Assembly (NCBI GenBank): GCA_965153455.1 | Contig: OZ234496.1 | Coordinates: 13,446,304-13,510,303 of the forward strand | Origin: Sphagnum compactum | Lineage: Eukaryota; Bryophyta; Sphagnopsida; Sphagnales | Length of the DNA stretch: 64,000 bases | Direction: 5' to 3' | In this document: piece by piece, positions 22,307 to 35,190 of the stretch | Position numbering within the stretch: the first letter of the stretch is position 1 | Layout of the letters: each line of letters opens with the position of its first letter | Notes under the pieces: generated by a model | Database searches by the model: none | Seen by the model: the letters and a program-made list of their open reading frames with translations, nothing else | Told to the model about the DNA's origin: nothing | Translations under genes and position numbers: made by a program

Positions 22307-22684
22307 AGTTCGTGCCCAGTAGTGGGTCGGAAGATGTCAAAGTAGCGCAGGGTCCTAATAAGAGGCAGTACAAAATACTTAATGCCTGCTTTCTTTTTCC
22401 CTGGCTGCCCATTTGCCCATCCAAGATCTGTCCAGTAGTGACCAAACACATTTTGAGCTGCCCATACACATGTTGGGTCCTCTTATATATATATATATAT
22501 ATGCATAATATGGAGCCAAATGTGTCTGGGCAGCTTTCATCTTTTTAGAGAAAAAAGATGGATGGGGCTAAGGGCAGACAATGAAAAAAGAAAGCAGACT
22601 TTAGCCTTGTACTGCTTGCTTGTGTTTAGGACCCGTGGCTGGATTAATAATGTCTTCCTCCGCACACTGGGTGGGCATGAGTAA
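22307..22684. mobile_element. Foldback element with about 180-bp arms
   Basis: The left arm (about 22307-22483) and the right arm (about 22504-22684) are inverted copies. Paired landmarks are GGGTCCTAA near 22350 against TTAGGACCC near 22626, CTGCTTTCTTTTT near 22385 against AAAAAGAAAGCAG near 22585, and GAGCTGCCCATACACATGTT against the complement near 22510-22536. A (TA)n core sits at the centre (22484-22501). The whole could fold into one long imperfect hairpin. No coding capacity is seen. Confidence 0.7.
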
Positions 22685-23247
22685 CCCCAAATTGATGGTA
22701 CTACATACAAAGTACCAACCAACTTGAGCTCTTCTTTCTTTCATGCTTGTGGAGACCAGGTGCAAAATAATGTTTAAAAATTATGAATTCTATTGAAAAT
22801 TGAACCATATTTAACACACACTGTCATCAACTTGGCACAACCTGTCTTGTACAACCCTTGCACAAGAAAAAACTGAAAAGAAAACTCCAACTTGCACAAC
22901 AAAATAGTACACACAAACCTCACACAAAACAAGAAGCAAGTTATTAACACACTTTACCTTTCATATTTGTTGTCGCCGCCATGTGAAGGCTTTTCGTCTT
23001 CTTCTTTTTCGCACCTTGCTCTTGTAAGTGTCATCTTGAGTTCAAAGATTTGATTTGTTGTAATGCATCTCTTAACTTAAATTATAATTCACATACGATT
23101 TTGTTAGATGTTATTATTAGATATTAACATTTGTTAAATTAGATCGTATGCCTGTGTGTGGGTTAGTTTCTTAACGTTTTACGCTTGCAACTTCCTTTAC
23201 AACACATGAGTAAATCTTTCTATTAGAAAGTTAATTAGTTGGGGGTG
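22685..23247. other. Spacer, nothing recognised
   Basis: AT-rich DNA with short frames only. Confidence 0.4.
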
Positions 23248-23725
23248 GCTGGTAAGTCCAACTTTTTTTTTTTTTTTGCAATGAGTCAATTTGATTGGCC
23301 CATTGCAAAAAAAGTTGAAACCATGGAGTCCCCCAAAAATAGAAGATTCTATGGAAAAATGGAGTGTTCCCCATTTGGCCCACCTACATAGTGAGAAGGG
23401 GAGGACTTTGGGCAAAACAAATGTGATTAGAGCGAGTGCTATTGGGAACACCCTTGGGGAACACATTGGAAACCTAAGGAACATATTGGGAACCTGATGA
23501 GAACCCATTGGGAACATGTTAATAACAAAGGAAAAATGAAAAAAATCCTCTCCCCCCCCCCCCCCCCCCCCCTCCTCATCCACCCTAAACCTTAAAGGCA
23601 AAAGAATCAAGGCACTTTGAGTGCATGCTGAGCCTCCCATTGGCTGCATGAAATTTCTTTTGGCAAGACTGTTCATCACCATTTTTGGCCTGGGCTAATG
23701 CCCCCATTATAAACCGGGGGTACTT
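23248..23725 (-). repeat. Dispersed repeat, copy A
   Basis: This is homologous in reverse orientation to 32690-32980. Shared blocks are TTTATAATGGGGG..ATTAGCCCAGGCC, GGGTGTTCCCAATAGC, TTTTGCCCAAAGTCCTCCCC, a CATAGAATCTTCTAT stretch and GGCCAATCAAATTG...CATTGCAAAAAA. A 21-base C run lies at 23552-23572. The end near 23260-23310 is itself a small hairpin (TTGCAATG...CATTGCAA). It may be a non-autonomous element. Confidence 0.7.
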
Positions 23726-24757
23726 ATTGGTCAAGGTCACATTTACAAAATGCGATTGTAATGAAAATATGATCAATTTGTGTCCTTCTTGTACATTACT
23801 AATGAATGCGCACATTTGCACATACTTAGGTTCCTAATTTTCACTTGGGCCACCATTGGCTGAGATGAAAATGTGCTGATTGCTGCAATGGCTAAGTTGG
23901 TGCATTGTCCTTGGTGTGCTTTGGCCACTTGTATTTGGTAGCTCATCTTATAGGGAGTAGCCTACTTTAAACAAAAAAAACACCCAAATTTTCTATGAAT
24001 TGTTAGGTAGTTGGAGTGTTCGTGAATCATGCATGACTCATGGGCCTGCATGAAATTGAAAAGCTCATTTTTGGAAATTAATGTAAACTATTCAAAAGTA
24101 AGAAGTTCCCAAATTCCAAGAGTGCTTTATGTGTAAGGTGGAGCCCCATTGTGGGGACTTACCCATCATAAAGTGCGAGACAAAGGTTACCATGAACCTA
24201 AACATAGGTAGATCACAAGGCATAGGAGGATTGTTCTTATGCCTACTCCTTGCAAGTCATCCTAGGGATGTAATCCCTCCTACTCTTCAAAAGTAGTTGT
24301 CATGTCCCCCCCTTTTTTTAGGAGGGATATTTAGAGATATAAGGTGCCTTGCGCATACACTACAAAATTGCTTCAAGTGCTATATGTCACAACAACCAAT
24401 ATTGGACCTCCTTGAAAAGAAGTTGGAACTTGGGCCAAAGTCAGCTCCCACCACTACATCCCACCTCAGAAGCTTGTAATTTCTGAAGCACAAACAAAGC
24501 CCTTCTAAAGGAATCATAATTAATTTGTGAAACTACTATATAACCAAGAGATTCTAACAAAAAAAGAGCTCCTACATTGGGTGCTTATCTATGTTTAAAC
24601 AAATTTTAAGGCATTCCATAATTGTCTCTTATTTATCCTAACCATTGCCACTTGATAGATTTCAATTGATGGCACCCAATTGGGCCCACCTATTGCTTTT
24701 TGGAGTTTGGAATAAGTGTATGGTTATAAGGCATTTGGGGTTTGTTCAACTTGATTA

Positions 24758-24807
<50 letters not shown>

Positions 24808-27800
24808 CCTCCAACAATCTACAATTAGTTCTTTTTGAGAAACCATACGAAAATTTGAAGACAAATCAATGAAAAGAAACACATTTTTTCTCATACTACA
24901 ATATCAAAGGTTGACATTCATTTGTTGTTCGTATGTGGGCATATGTGCTTCCAAAGGGCCAAGATCAATTGAAAACTCTAGAAATTTGAGAAAAGAAAGG
25001 GTCATTGGAAGTTGGAACTCCAAAACAAAATACTAATAATAAGCAAGGATAGTAATGATAGAGCTTGCATAACTCTTATGGTTCATAATAAAAAATAGCC
25101 CTCAATCAATTTTCCACTAATTTAATGATTATGACCTACACATCTTTTCACTAACAAGGTGGGTGTCTTTGCATTGAAACAACCATGTTAACTCTAATAT
25201 GGTGTTTAGAAAATATGTTTATTTTCAATTAAGTAAAGCAATTGTAATGACAACATCACGTTACTTATTTAGGGAGCTATGTGACATTTTGTAGTAGAGC
25301 AATTCCACAGCTGCTCAGAATGTGACCTTAAAATTAAAATTGGATGAAGAAAAGCCAAAACATGGTGATTTGACTCAACCAAATGGTTTTGGCCCAATAT
25401 TTTTGCATAGTTTCCTGAGCTTGGTAAAAGGCAGAGCAAAGCTGAACATGTGTCCCAGGTTTAGTTTTATGGGTGATGTTGGAAAACAAGTAAATAACTA
25501 AACTCCGATGTGAGGAATATTTTTGCAAGTTCAAATCACATTTACACTAGAGCCTAAAAGGCCATGACCATTGAAATTGAAAATCTTTGATGCGAGCAAA
25601 AGACATGTTTGGGTAGAAGTTCACTTTACACAAACCTTGAGGGCCCATAGGGATCAAGGAAATGTGAATTCATGAAAATGAACATTAAATGCACTTTGAA
25701 TAATGCTTCATGGTCTACTGGATTTCATGCTAGTTGCACCTCTTTTAGATGAGCAAGTGATCATGGCATGAAGTCCAAGAGGTGAGCCTAGCATGAAGTT
25801 TGTTAGACCATGAGCGCAAAAAGTCATGAATGGTTTGATTTTTTTTTTAATTCTCTAGTTTAAATGTAAAATGGAATCTTCTTGACACTTTTGGATCAAA
25901 ATATTGTCGTTGTACATTACCCCACTCTATGATTCATATGTATGCCTTCCATTTATCAAATGCACTTTTGATTGGGGAGGGAGGGAGCGGGGGTATATGG
26001 GTTATGGGTTATATGGCATACTTAATTCCATGGTTTTGAAGAGAGCCTTAGAAAGTAACATTTTATTAAATGGAGCCAAAATACAAGAAGAATGTGACTT
26101 AAACCAAAAATCTTAAATCAAAATAGTTTTTAAAAAATTATTGCATAGAATATCAAGTTTAAATCAAAATTTATATGGAATAAAATCTTTCCTTATAAAT
26201 TTTTTTAATAATATGTTAAGGTTCCTTAGCAAAGTCTTTTGTCACTTTACATTTCACAACCAAGGCCCACACAAAAATGATTTTTCAACTTCCATGGGAC
26301 AACCTTTGGATGTGTTTTGAAGGCTCTTTGCATTTCCATGGTCACAATCATTCATCATAGTGTAAAGGGGCCTCACACATGGAGCATGTTCAAAATGCTC
26401 TTATAACTTTCATTGAGAGTTCTCTAATGATATTGATACCATTCAATTAAAAAATGTTTTCATATTTCAAACTTCATTTAAACCAATGTCTTCATTATGG
26501 ATTGTGACTTAAAAGTTTAAAAGTACTTCCTATTTAATGTCACACACCTCCCACTTGATTTGGCAATGTATTTATCTTTAGCCCATGTTGTACCTTGAAC
26601 TTTGTTTTAAGTATTACCCTTTCTACCATGTCTTTAACTTTAATCTTAAGCTCAATGTTAGGTTTGTCAAAACAAATAACATTGGTATTCAAAGAAACTT
26701 TATTTCTATTATAAAGGACCACATGCTATTGCAAATGAATGCCTAAAGAAACATGCCCAACTTATAACATGTGTTACTTTAGTCACCATTTCAAGTCATG
26801 AAAAGTTGGGAAACAAGAATGTCAAGTCTTAGTAGGGACATGGAAATTTGATTTTAATGCATCATGTATAAAAATGGTTTGAAAAAAATTTGAAACCCAT
26901 CACCATTTTCTTTCTGTCAATTATGATAAAATTCAACAAGCTCGTCACGATGATGAAGGCTCAAACATTGTTTGAACTTGACACATTTATATATTTTTAT
27001 CAGTTAGGATTTGGTGTGGTGACATAAATTGACACTAGTGGAAAAAACCCTAATTCTATAAAAAAAAACTGAAAGCAAATTTTTTACGAAATCTCGATCT
27101 AATGCTGGTTCCTATCCACCTTAAAACCCAGGGGCGAAATCTAGTTATGATTCCACCAAGGGTCAAAATCAAAGGTCTAGTTTTGGTTTAGTTTTGGGTT
27201 GGCTATAAAACTGGCTAATTCTGGTTCGACCCAATTCTAGGTAGGTTCTTAGGAACTAGAACCAAAACCACCAATTTGGAACGGAAAACTAGGTACCTGG
27301 CCAACATGAATTCAAACCATTATCTAAAATTGAGCTAACCCATGATGTTCCAATTGTATTCTTGGACTTGTCAACTTTATGAACCTATCATTGCATGTTA
27401 TTCCAAGTTAATGGCCATTTTATTTCATTTGATTAAGTTTAAGATTAACCTTTCAATTAACAACTTGAAGTTAAAACAACTTACAAATGATGAAACCTGC
27501 CAAATTTTATTAAGATCAAGTGCTCAAAAGAAGGGGAGAAAAAAGGAACAAAAGGAAAGGACCCATGTTTACGCCAAAATACAAGAACTATCAACTAGGT
27601 GGGCAAGTAAGAGGAGTGAGGGAAAAGTCAAGTACCCAACCCCCCACCTATCACAAGAAGCAGGTCAAAAAAGGAAAGGGGAGAGTTACAAATCATTGAA
27701 AGTTACATTCATGATATCTCGATTCCTAGTTCATGCCAACCCTTCCAATCTTTGAATATCATGGAAATAAATTAATGTTTTCTAACTTCATGTTTTGATT

Positions 27801-29884
27801 TGTTTTCTCAACACTAAAGATGATTACATTTTTCGTCTTATTGATTTTTGTTCTTGTAAGTTTTATTTTAGTGTTAACTACAAAATTCCAAATAAAACAT
27901 TATTGTCCATCATTGGCACATTCTAGGAATGATGTAGTGGTTGATTATTAAGGCCCTATGACTAAATGAAGTGTGTCATGCATAGTTGTAAAAGTTGGAT
28001 CCATTTATTTCAAACATGTTTCATGAATTTCAAATTTTACTTTGTGAATATATGAATTTTTGCTTGAAACATGAATGCATGATTAATCTTGAATCATATG
28101 CTACTATGGTCATAATGTTTGATTTTAATGCAGTTGAAGCCTTTTATGTGACAATTTAAATTTTTGGCTTGAAGGTTTGGCTTGAATGTTTAATTGTTAT
28201 TTATGTCAATAGGGTTGAATGTTTCCAATGGCCAAATTGTAAATTCCCAAAAACTTTAAGTATAGAATTTTTCACCTTATTGCATCATCTTTTTGTAGCA
28301 TGTTAAAATGACATTTGTTATATTAAGTGAGCCAAAAAGGAGGAGGAAAATGAAAATCATGAGTGGGACATTTTTATGATGTATGGGCTATGTGTGGCTT
28401 ACTTCAGCAATGGCTTTAGAAAATGGCTTTAAAGTATTGTTCACTAAGTTTAATGCAAAATTTATTGGAAAGGAAGGAAAAATATTTTGTCCAAAAATTG
28501 ATAGCTTATTTTAATACAAGGTCAAACATTCATGTCATGGGTGGATGTTGTGACATACTATGTAAGTGCCTTGTATGCCCCCAAAGGGGGGGTCACGCCA
28601 TAGGACATGCATATTTATATATTAAATAAAATTTCAGGTTCATTAAAAAGAAAAATAACCTTATTGAAAACCTCATCTGACTTTTCTAATATTAACAACC
28701 ATTATCAATTTTCATTTTAACATTGATTTAGTTGAACTCATTTGAATCCAAGAATGCATGGTGCAACCATACTTGTGTGCGTTTGTTGTCCCAATGAATT
28801 ATAAAGGAACATTTCATCTATCTTCACAAAAATCTCATACCTTTTAATTTGTGCTAATTATAACATTAAAACAACTTGGATTCCAAGATCAAAATACATT
28901 GACCTTGGCCAAATTTGGTGATCTTTAGAATTTTCCTTTTAGCAAAAGGACTACCTTTGTTTGGAGGTCAATTGTATGTGTCTTCTAGACATTGTTAACT
29001 TCGAAAGTCACCCATCCAAGGTTGTTTTCAATTTAGTTATTCATAATTTTTTATATGAAATTTGATGTGTCCACTTCAATAAGGCAAAGATATGAGAGTA
29101 TAGATGGAACAATTTTTAAATTCTCAAAACTCCATGATAACATTTGAGTGATAAAAAAGGCAAAAGTATGGCTAGAACTTGTCTAGAGGTAATGTGAAAT
29201 GAATTCATGTGCAAATGGTATGAGAGGAACATGTGAATGGAGTCTTCAAAATATTTGAACCCAACTACAATAATACCTTGGCTTCTTCAACATTAATTAT
29301 ACATGGGCTTTGCGTTGTTATGCATTATTAATGATGATGAAATGATGAAAGAAAATGGAAACTGTGTTCCTTTCAAATGAAAATATTGAATGACATTGCA
29401 TGCAACTTGAATTGAATTAATATATGTTGGAATTGGAGTTGCATATTGAATTGAATTTCAATTCTACTAAATTTAATTGGATTGAAATTCAATTGAAGAA
29501 AAACGTATTGAAAATTTGTTCATTATTTGCGTCATTTGTGATTATGGTTAAAAAAAAGTAGTTCTTAAAAAACATCGATATGAAAAGACACCTTTTTTAT
29601 TCCATTTAGAACATATCTTAGACTAAAATCTATTTTGGTAGGACAAAATAATATAAAACCTTGTAATAAACCCCCCAAAAGCAATTTTGATGTAACTATT
29701 ATCATTGTAAAACATTTATTTAAAAAATCAAACTTAAAAAAATCAAAAAAAAATTCTTTGAAATATACAAGACTTTTTTTTTAATGTGGAATCTTCAAAT
29801 TGAATTAATTATTTCACAGGCATGTGTTGCAATTGTTCCTAGTAAAAAGTCATGCTACAACAAACATGTATGCATTATTATATA
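23726..29884. other. Long AT-rich intergenic stretch
   Basis: No gene is supported. It holds a (AT)22 microsatellite at 24761-24804, a 63-bp motif at 25464-25526 shared with 31263-31324, and a GGTTC/GAACC-rich patch at about 27080-27310 resembling the interior of the hAT-like element at 16734. A frame at 27342-27755 (137 codons) has Lys/Arg-rich text but no recognisable domain. Confidence 0.45.
24761..24804. repeat. (AT)22 microsatellite
   Basis: An uninterrupted AT dinucleotide run of 44 bases. Confidence 0.95.
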
Positions 29885-30563
29885 TAGTAAACCCCTTTTA
29901 TAATCATGCCCATTTTAGTCACATTCTTGTTTGTGTCACACATTTTTTTATCACCACTTGTTTTAGTAAGAAACACCATTCTTTAAAACCATTATCACAC
30001 TTGTTAGTAGCACAAAAAAATTTGCAAAGCTTTCTTAGTAAATGTGACTATAATGAGAGAAATTTAAGACAAATATTAAGGTTTCGTAAATGTAGTTCCC
30101 TTTAGCAATGTTAGTGTTGCTTTGTGTTCAAGTTGTGCAAACTAACAACAATGAATCTAGTTGCAAAGAAAAGAAAAAATAACTTTCAATGCAAACAAAC
30201 AAAAGATATGTGAGCTTACTAAGAAAGCAAAATAATCTAGTTGACAAAATATACAAGCTAATAGTTAAAGAGTGCAAACCCAATGTAGATTGTCGCATTA
30301 AAATAGGTAAGAATCACAACAACCTTCTTCAAGTCTAATAATGCATAATAAAGTTTCAAATAACCCATGGAAAAAATTTAAACAATTGGCACCTTTATTC
30401 TAGCATAAAAGAGCTGTTTTGTTAGGTTTTTTTCTTGCCTACAGTCACAATCTCGTAAGGATTTATATAGAAAGTGACTATACACATTTAAATCACAATT
30501 TGTTAGTGTCACAAAAAAAAAAAAAGTGGTCACCAAGGGCGTGGTTATAAAGGGGGTTTACTG
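29885..30563. mobile_element. Pogo-like (Tc1/mariner) non-autonomous element
   Basis: The left end TAGTAAACCCCTTTTATAAT (from 29885) and the complement of the right end, CAGTAAACCCCCTTTATAAC (ending 30563), form a terminal inverted repeat that continues into ATGCCC/ACGCCC and GTGAC-type subterminal motifs. CAGTAAA ends with A/T-rich followers resemble plant pogo-like MITEs, which insert at TA. The left side is flanked by TA repeats; the right flank is not TA. No transposase is seen in about 680 bp. Confidence 0.5.
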
Positions 30564-32689
30564 GACTTGAAGCAAACTCAAAACTCCCTTAATGAAAAAA
30601 TCAAGTTTTTGTAACACCCAATTTATGCACTTGTAAAAATTGGTTCTCTTATATTGTTTATTTTACATTTTTCTTCTTTGGTCCTCCAAACTTATCCCTC
30701 TAGCCAAAAATGATTTGGGAAGAAAAAGGATTTTTTGGGAGTTTAAAAGAAAACTCGAAAATACATGCCCTCCTACCATGCATATGCTCTAAACCTATTT
30801 AGATTTTAGATTTTAAAATAAAAGAAAAGAAAATAAGAACGGGTATGTGGCATGAACCTTTCAACCACGATGATGTGCATTTCATCATCGATATAATTTC
30901 TTGACTCATCAAACAAAATACTTTTAAACATTTCAAAAAATTGGTTTAGTGTCTTCAACAATCATCCAAATTGGTGGATGGTAACCGTCTATGGATCCTG
31001 GGGCCAAGTTTGGACTAGAACGCGCATCTCCACCGACGCTCAGTATGCGGCCCTGCATTGCAAATCTTGGATAGGGTACAACAACATATGTAGTGAATCT
31101 AATGGAAGACTACTCCGACATTGAAAAAAGATCACAGCTTTCAAGAGTCCTGGAACAGTCTGATCGTGTTCATTGACTGTTCTCTCTATTTCTGATTGGC
31201 TAGATAGTTTGATTGGTTCAGGTGGGTTGTTATTAGTAGTCTCCCTACCTACTTGTAGTCGAGTTTTATTGGTGAGGTTGGAAAAAAGTAAAATAACTAA
31301 ACTTCGATGTGAGGAATATTTTTGGAGGGTCACATACTGAGCGCGTCGGCGAGATGCTGTAATAAGAAGGGATTTGTTTGGAAGTCTTTTACAAGCCTGT
31401 CTTTTGAAAGTCACCCTAGAAATTTTTTCCAACAGGGTTGGACTAATCATTGTGATGCTCATTCCATTGCATGAAGTTTACGGTTTAAAGCTACTTAGAA
31501 ACAAATGGGTACCAATGTGGCATGCATTTTTCAACCAAATACTGTTTCTTCTAAATTATTAATGCAACATTTCTAGACAGTCGAGTAAACTAGTTGAGTG
31601 TCTTGGTTGATCATCCATTGTTGTGGATATGAACCAAGTTAGCACTAGTAATAAGGGTCTTGTAAGGAAATTTTAGATGAACTAACTGTATACTCTTCCA
31701 TGAACCTTGAATATATGATCTGGTGTTTTTATCATGGTCATTTCAATGGATGAAAGCTCATAAGGCCAATGAGCTATCACAAATTCATGTCCTCTAAGCC
31801 TACTAGAGCCTTGGAGTCATTTATCCATGAAGGAAGATTGTTTGTTTGTTTGTAATGTGGAGATCTCCCAAACCATGGCACCTCTTGCCACACTCTTAGG
31901 GTAGACTGGCTGGTGACTGAACACTTAAGTCCTCAGGGCAGGCCGGATCCAAGGGGAGGGCTCCGTTGTTTTTTATGTCCAAACAAAACTTGAACCTCTC
32001 CTCTTGGTGCATCCAATACATTTACAATCGTTGAAAGTGGATTAGAAATGAGAAAGTTATGGCCCCCCAAAGTAAAAGGCATCACGAACTAAAAGAAACA
32101 AACCACCAAACACTACAAAGGTCAATTTTCGAACACTAAATGTATGTTGCTATTAGAGTTGAAAGATGATTTGTAAAACTTCAGGCGATGTTCCTAGAGC
32201 ATTTTAAATCATCTAAAATAAATAAGAAATAAGAAAGTTATGAGATTTGAAAATAGAAGAGTCCAAAGAGTTTTAAAAAATAAAAATAAATCGTGTTTTG
32301 TAAGTTGAAAAGCTTATTTTTCTTCTTGTTATTTTTTCATTACTCCTTTGCCTTTGCACTTCAAAGATGATTTCTAAAGCTCGAGGTAGCGCTCTCAGAA
32401 TATTTTAAATCACTCAAAATGAAACACATATGATGAAGATATAAATAATTGTTCAGTCATAGGCAGATGATCAGTGATGAATCAGTCTACCCTAGCACTG
32501 TTGGAAAGCCCTCCGTGAGTATGGGTGCACTGAGTTGGTTTCATAATGTTTCCACCTACCATGGAGATGTTATTGAATATTGAACAATTTTCTTCCCTGA
32601 AAATTCATTAAATCAAAACTATTATGAAGTTTCAGAATGATTTTTTTTGTTTTTGTTTGTTTTGGGGATTACCAAAGCAGAGAACCATC
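30564..32689. other. Intergenic stretch with decayed repeats
   Basis: No gene is supported. Bases 31263-31324 share a motif with 25464-25526. About 32160-32240 and 32365-32440 are diverged tandem copies built around AGATGATTTNTAAA and ATTTTAAATCA. Confidence 0.4.
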
Positions 32690-32980
32690 TTAACAGGTAC
32701 CCCCAGTTTATAATGGGGGTATTAGCCCAGGCCAAAATGGTGGCAAACATTTTGGAACATATGGGTTGGGGGGGGGGGGGGGAAGACCCAAGGGTGTTCC
32801 CAATAGCACCTTGCTTTGATCCCATATGTTTTGCCCAAAGTCCTCCCCTTCTCACCTATATAGGTGGTCCAAAGGGTAAGGCATTCCATCTTTCCATAGA
32901 ATCTTCTATAATTTCAATGTCTTTTTTGTGATGGGCCAATCAAATTGGCTCATTGCAAAAAAGAAGAAGTTGTCCTAGCA
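32690..32980 (+). repeat. Dispersed repeat, copy B
   Basis: A shorter inverted-orientation copy of the repeat at 23248-23725, beginning near GGTACCCCCAGTTTATAATG and ending near CATTGCAAAAAAG. It carries a 15-base G run at 32768-32782, matching the C run of copy A. Confidence 0.7.
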
Positions 32981-35108
32981 AAAAACAAATTGTGCAAGGC
33001 TGCATAAATAAGCTTTAAACAAATATTGTTAGGAGATATTTAATGTCTCCCATCACTAATGGGATAGCTTCATTTGTAATGTAAGATAAATGCATGGTAT
33101 GGTGTACAAGATTTTAGAGAAAACCAAGGCTATATCCAAAGTAATAACATCAAAAAAAAATCAATCATAATACATGGCATAAATAATTTAAAACAATGAA
33201 AATCAATGTGATGCCATAAATAAGGATTCAAAAATGCCAAAAATAAGCTAGATTATTTACATGTAACAAATGCCACATTTAAATAAGCCTTTGATCTACT
33301 GAGGGTGAAAAGAACACTGCCCTTTGAAAAATAAGCTTTTTGAGGCTTCTTTTGGGACCACAATGCTTAAAGACTTGTGAAAAATCCCTAGCTTGCCATA
33401 AAGTTTAGAGGCATCTTTTTTCTGGTTGGGAAAATGAATTCCCATGGCCAACATATTTGGCAAGAAATTTTACTTCTTTGAAATATTTTCTTCGCAAATA
33501 ATGTAAAAAGGTTAGGTTACAAACCTACAATTTTCATGGGAGACAATGACGATTGGATGCGATCACGTTAATGATGTCATGCCCAACATTCTTGCAACTT
33601 GATCAACAATAGGTCATTCATGAGATTCCATCTCCCAAGAGAGTGGTGGGGTTGTAGTTCAAAGACATCAAAAAATGCATGGTGCTTTCCACATGAAAGC
33701 CCTTTAAGGAAAACAAAAATGCACGCAAAAGCTACAGACAAAAAGTCACACATGATTGTGGATGTACATTCGGGATCATGGTTGCTCTTCCTTGGATATA
33801 CTAGTCACCCCTTGCATGGGTTGAACACGTCACATGCTAGGATACTAAAGCTTGCAACCTGGTGGCTTCCATGACATGACCACTTTCAAGTTCAAGATTT
33901 TCAAGTGACCAACTTGGTTGGCCCCAAGATGACAATCGAAGGTGAAAAAAAGTGGAAATTTTTTCCAAACTTCAAAGTTTTGAAGAAGTTGAATAATCCC
34001 CAACTCACCCCCAAAAACAAATGTGCAACAAAAGCTTGACCAGTCGAAAAAAAATCTTGTTGTGTGATAATGTGATACCATTTTGCAAACTAGCAAAACA
34101 TATTTGCTTTAACCTTTTCCAATTTCAACTTGGAGTGAGTCCATTTCCGCTTGGACCCAAGTCCATATCCATTAGGAACATGTTTCCCCAAAAAAGTTCA
34201 CATATTTTCCCTTCTTTTACATGCAAAAGTTTGCTTATTTGCAAAAGTTAAATAGAGCATTTGCATGAATAGTCCAAAAACTACATTACATAAATGGAAA
34301 CATTTCAAGCAATATATACATATATATATATATATGATTTTAGCACACTGTTCCAAAACACATCAAAATTTAATGTGTGCAAATTTAATTTGATAACAAA
34401 CAAGACAAGAACTATGACCTCATCATAGCAAGTCATTGTACTCTTGTTTTCTCCTTTTCTTTTTTGGAAAGTTACAACTTGTGCGTATTCTAGTTCAAGC
34501 TTGATGTTGTTCTCAAGGAATATTTAGTGGGTGGTACACGCACTTTTTGAACTTTTTTTAATGTTGTAACACTAGTGGTGGTTGGAAGATTGCGGTAAAA
34601 AGATTGAGGTGCTACTATTGGCTAGAAGTTTAGCTTCACATTGAGATTGTCCTCAACATAAAGAGCAAAAGCAAATTGAAGGTGTTTTCTAATATAAGAT
34701 AATGATGAAGTTTTTGGGGGCTACACTTTTAATCAACGGGCCTAAAAGAATGCATCTAGTATTTTAGTTACAAAACAACCTATATTCAATTGGAGATTGA
34801 AGAATTAAATCTTCAAGTATTTCATGTTACTTCCCTTACAAAACAAAAAACCCAAGAATTAGATCTTGTCACAATTGAAACAAGAGACTTTGTCCTAAAA
34901 TAATGATTGGCATGAAATGCTACTAGAAGATTCAATGTCATTGTATTCATTTTGTGGACTCAAATTAAATCATTTAAAAGTTAGTTGGTTTTATGAAGAA
35001 TAATGTTTATTTTGCAATTTTGCAATGTAATCAAAATGTCGACTTGATGATCATTCTCAAACACTTGAAAAGGATTTATTTTATTTATTTAATTTAAAAT
35101 TTAAAATA
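32981..35108. other. AT-rich stretch, nothing recognised
   Basis: Only short frames are seen. A (TA)n run lies at about 34312-34335. Confidence 0.45.
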
Positions 35109-35190
35109 GCTTTGGGCAACCACCCAATTGTCTTCCTCTTGGATGTGGGAGGAAATTCATTGGGCAACCATCCAATTCTCTTCTTCCTAG
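35109..35190. repeat. Two units of the ATTGGGcaaCCA palindrome family
   Basis: TTGGGCAACCACCCAATT near 35113 and ATTGGGCAACCATCCAATTC near 35159 are near-palindromic units, each followed by CTCTTCYTCYT-type sequence. They match the array at 37840-38330. Confidence 0.6.

Noticed and set aside
23197-23682. 161-codon minus-strand frame
   Set aside because: It reads through the C/G homopolymer (poly-Gly) of the dispersed repeat, whose second copy lacks the same frame.
27342-27755. 137-codon plus-strand frame
   Set aside because: It has no recognisable domain and a low-complexity Lys/Arg-rich middle, with AT-rich codon use like its surroundings; I did not call it a gene.
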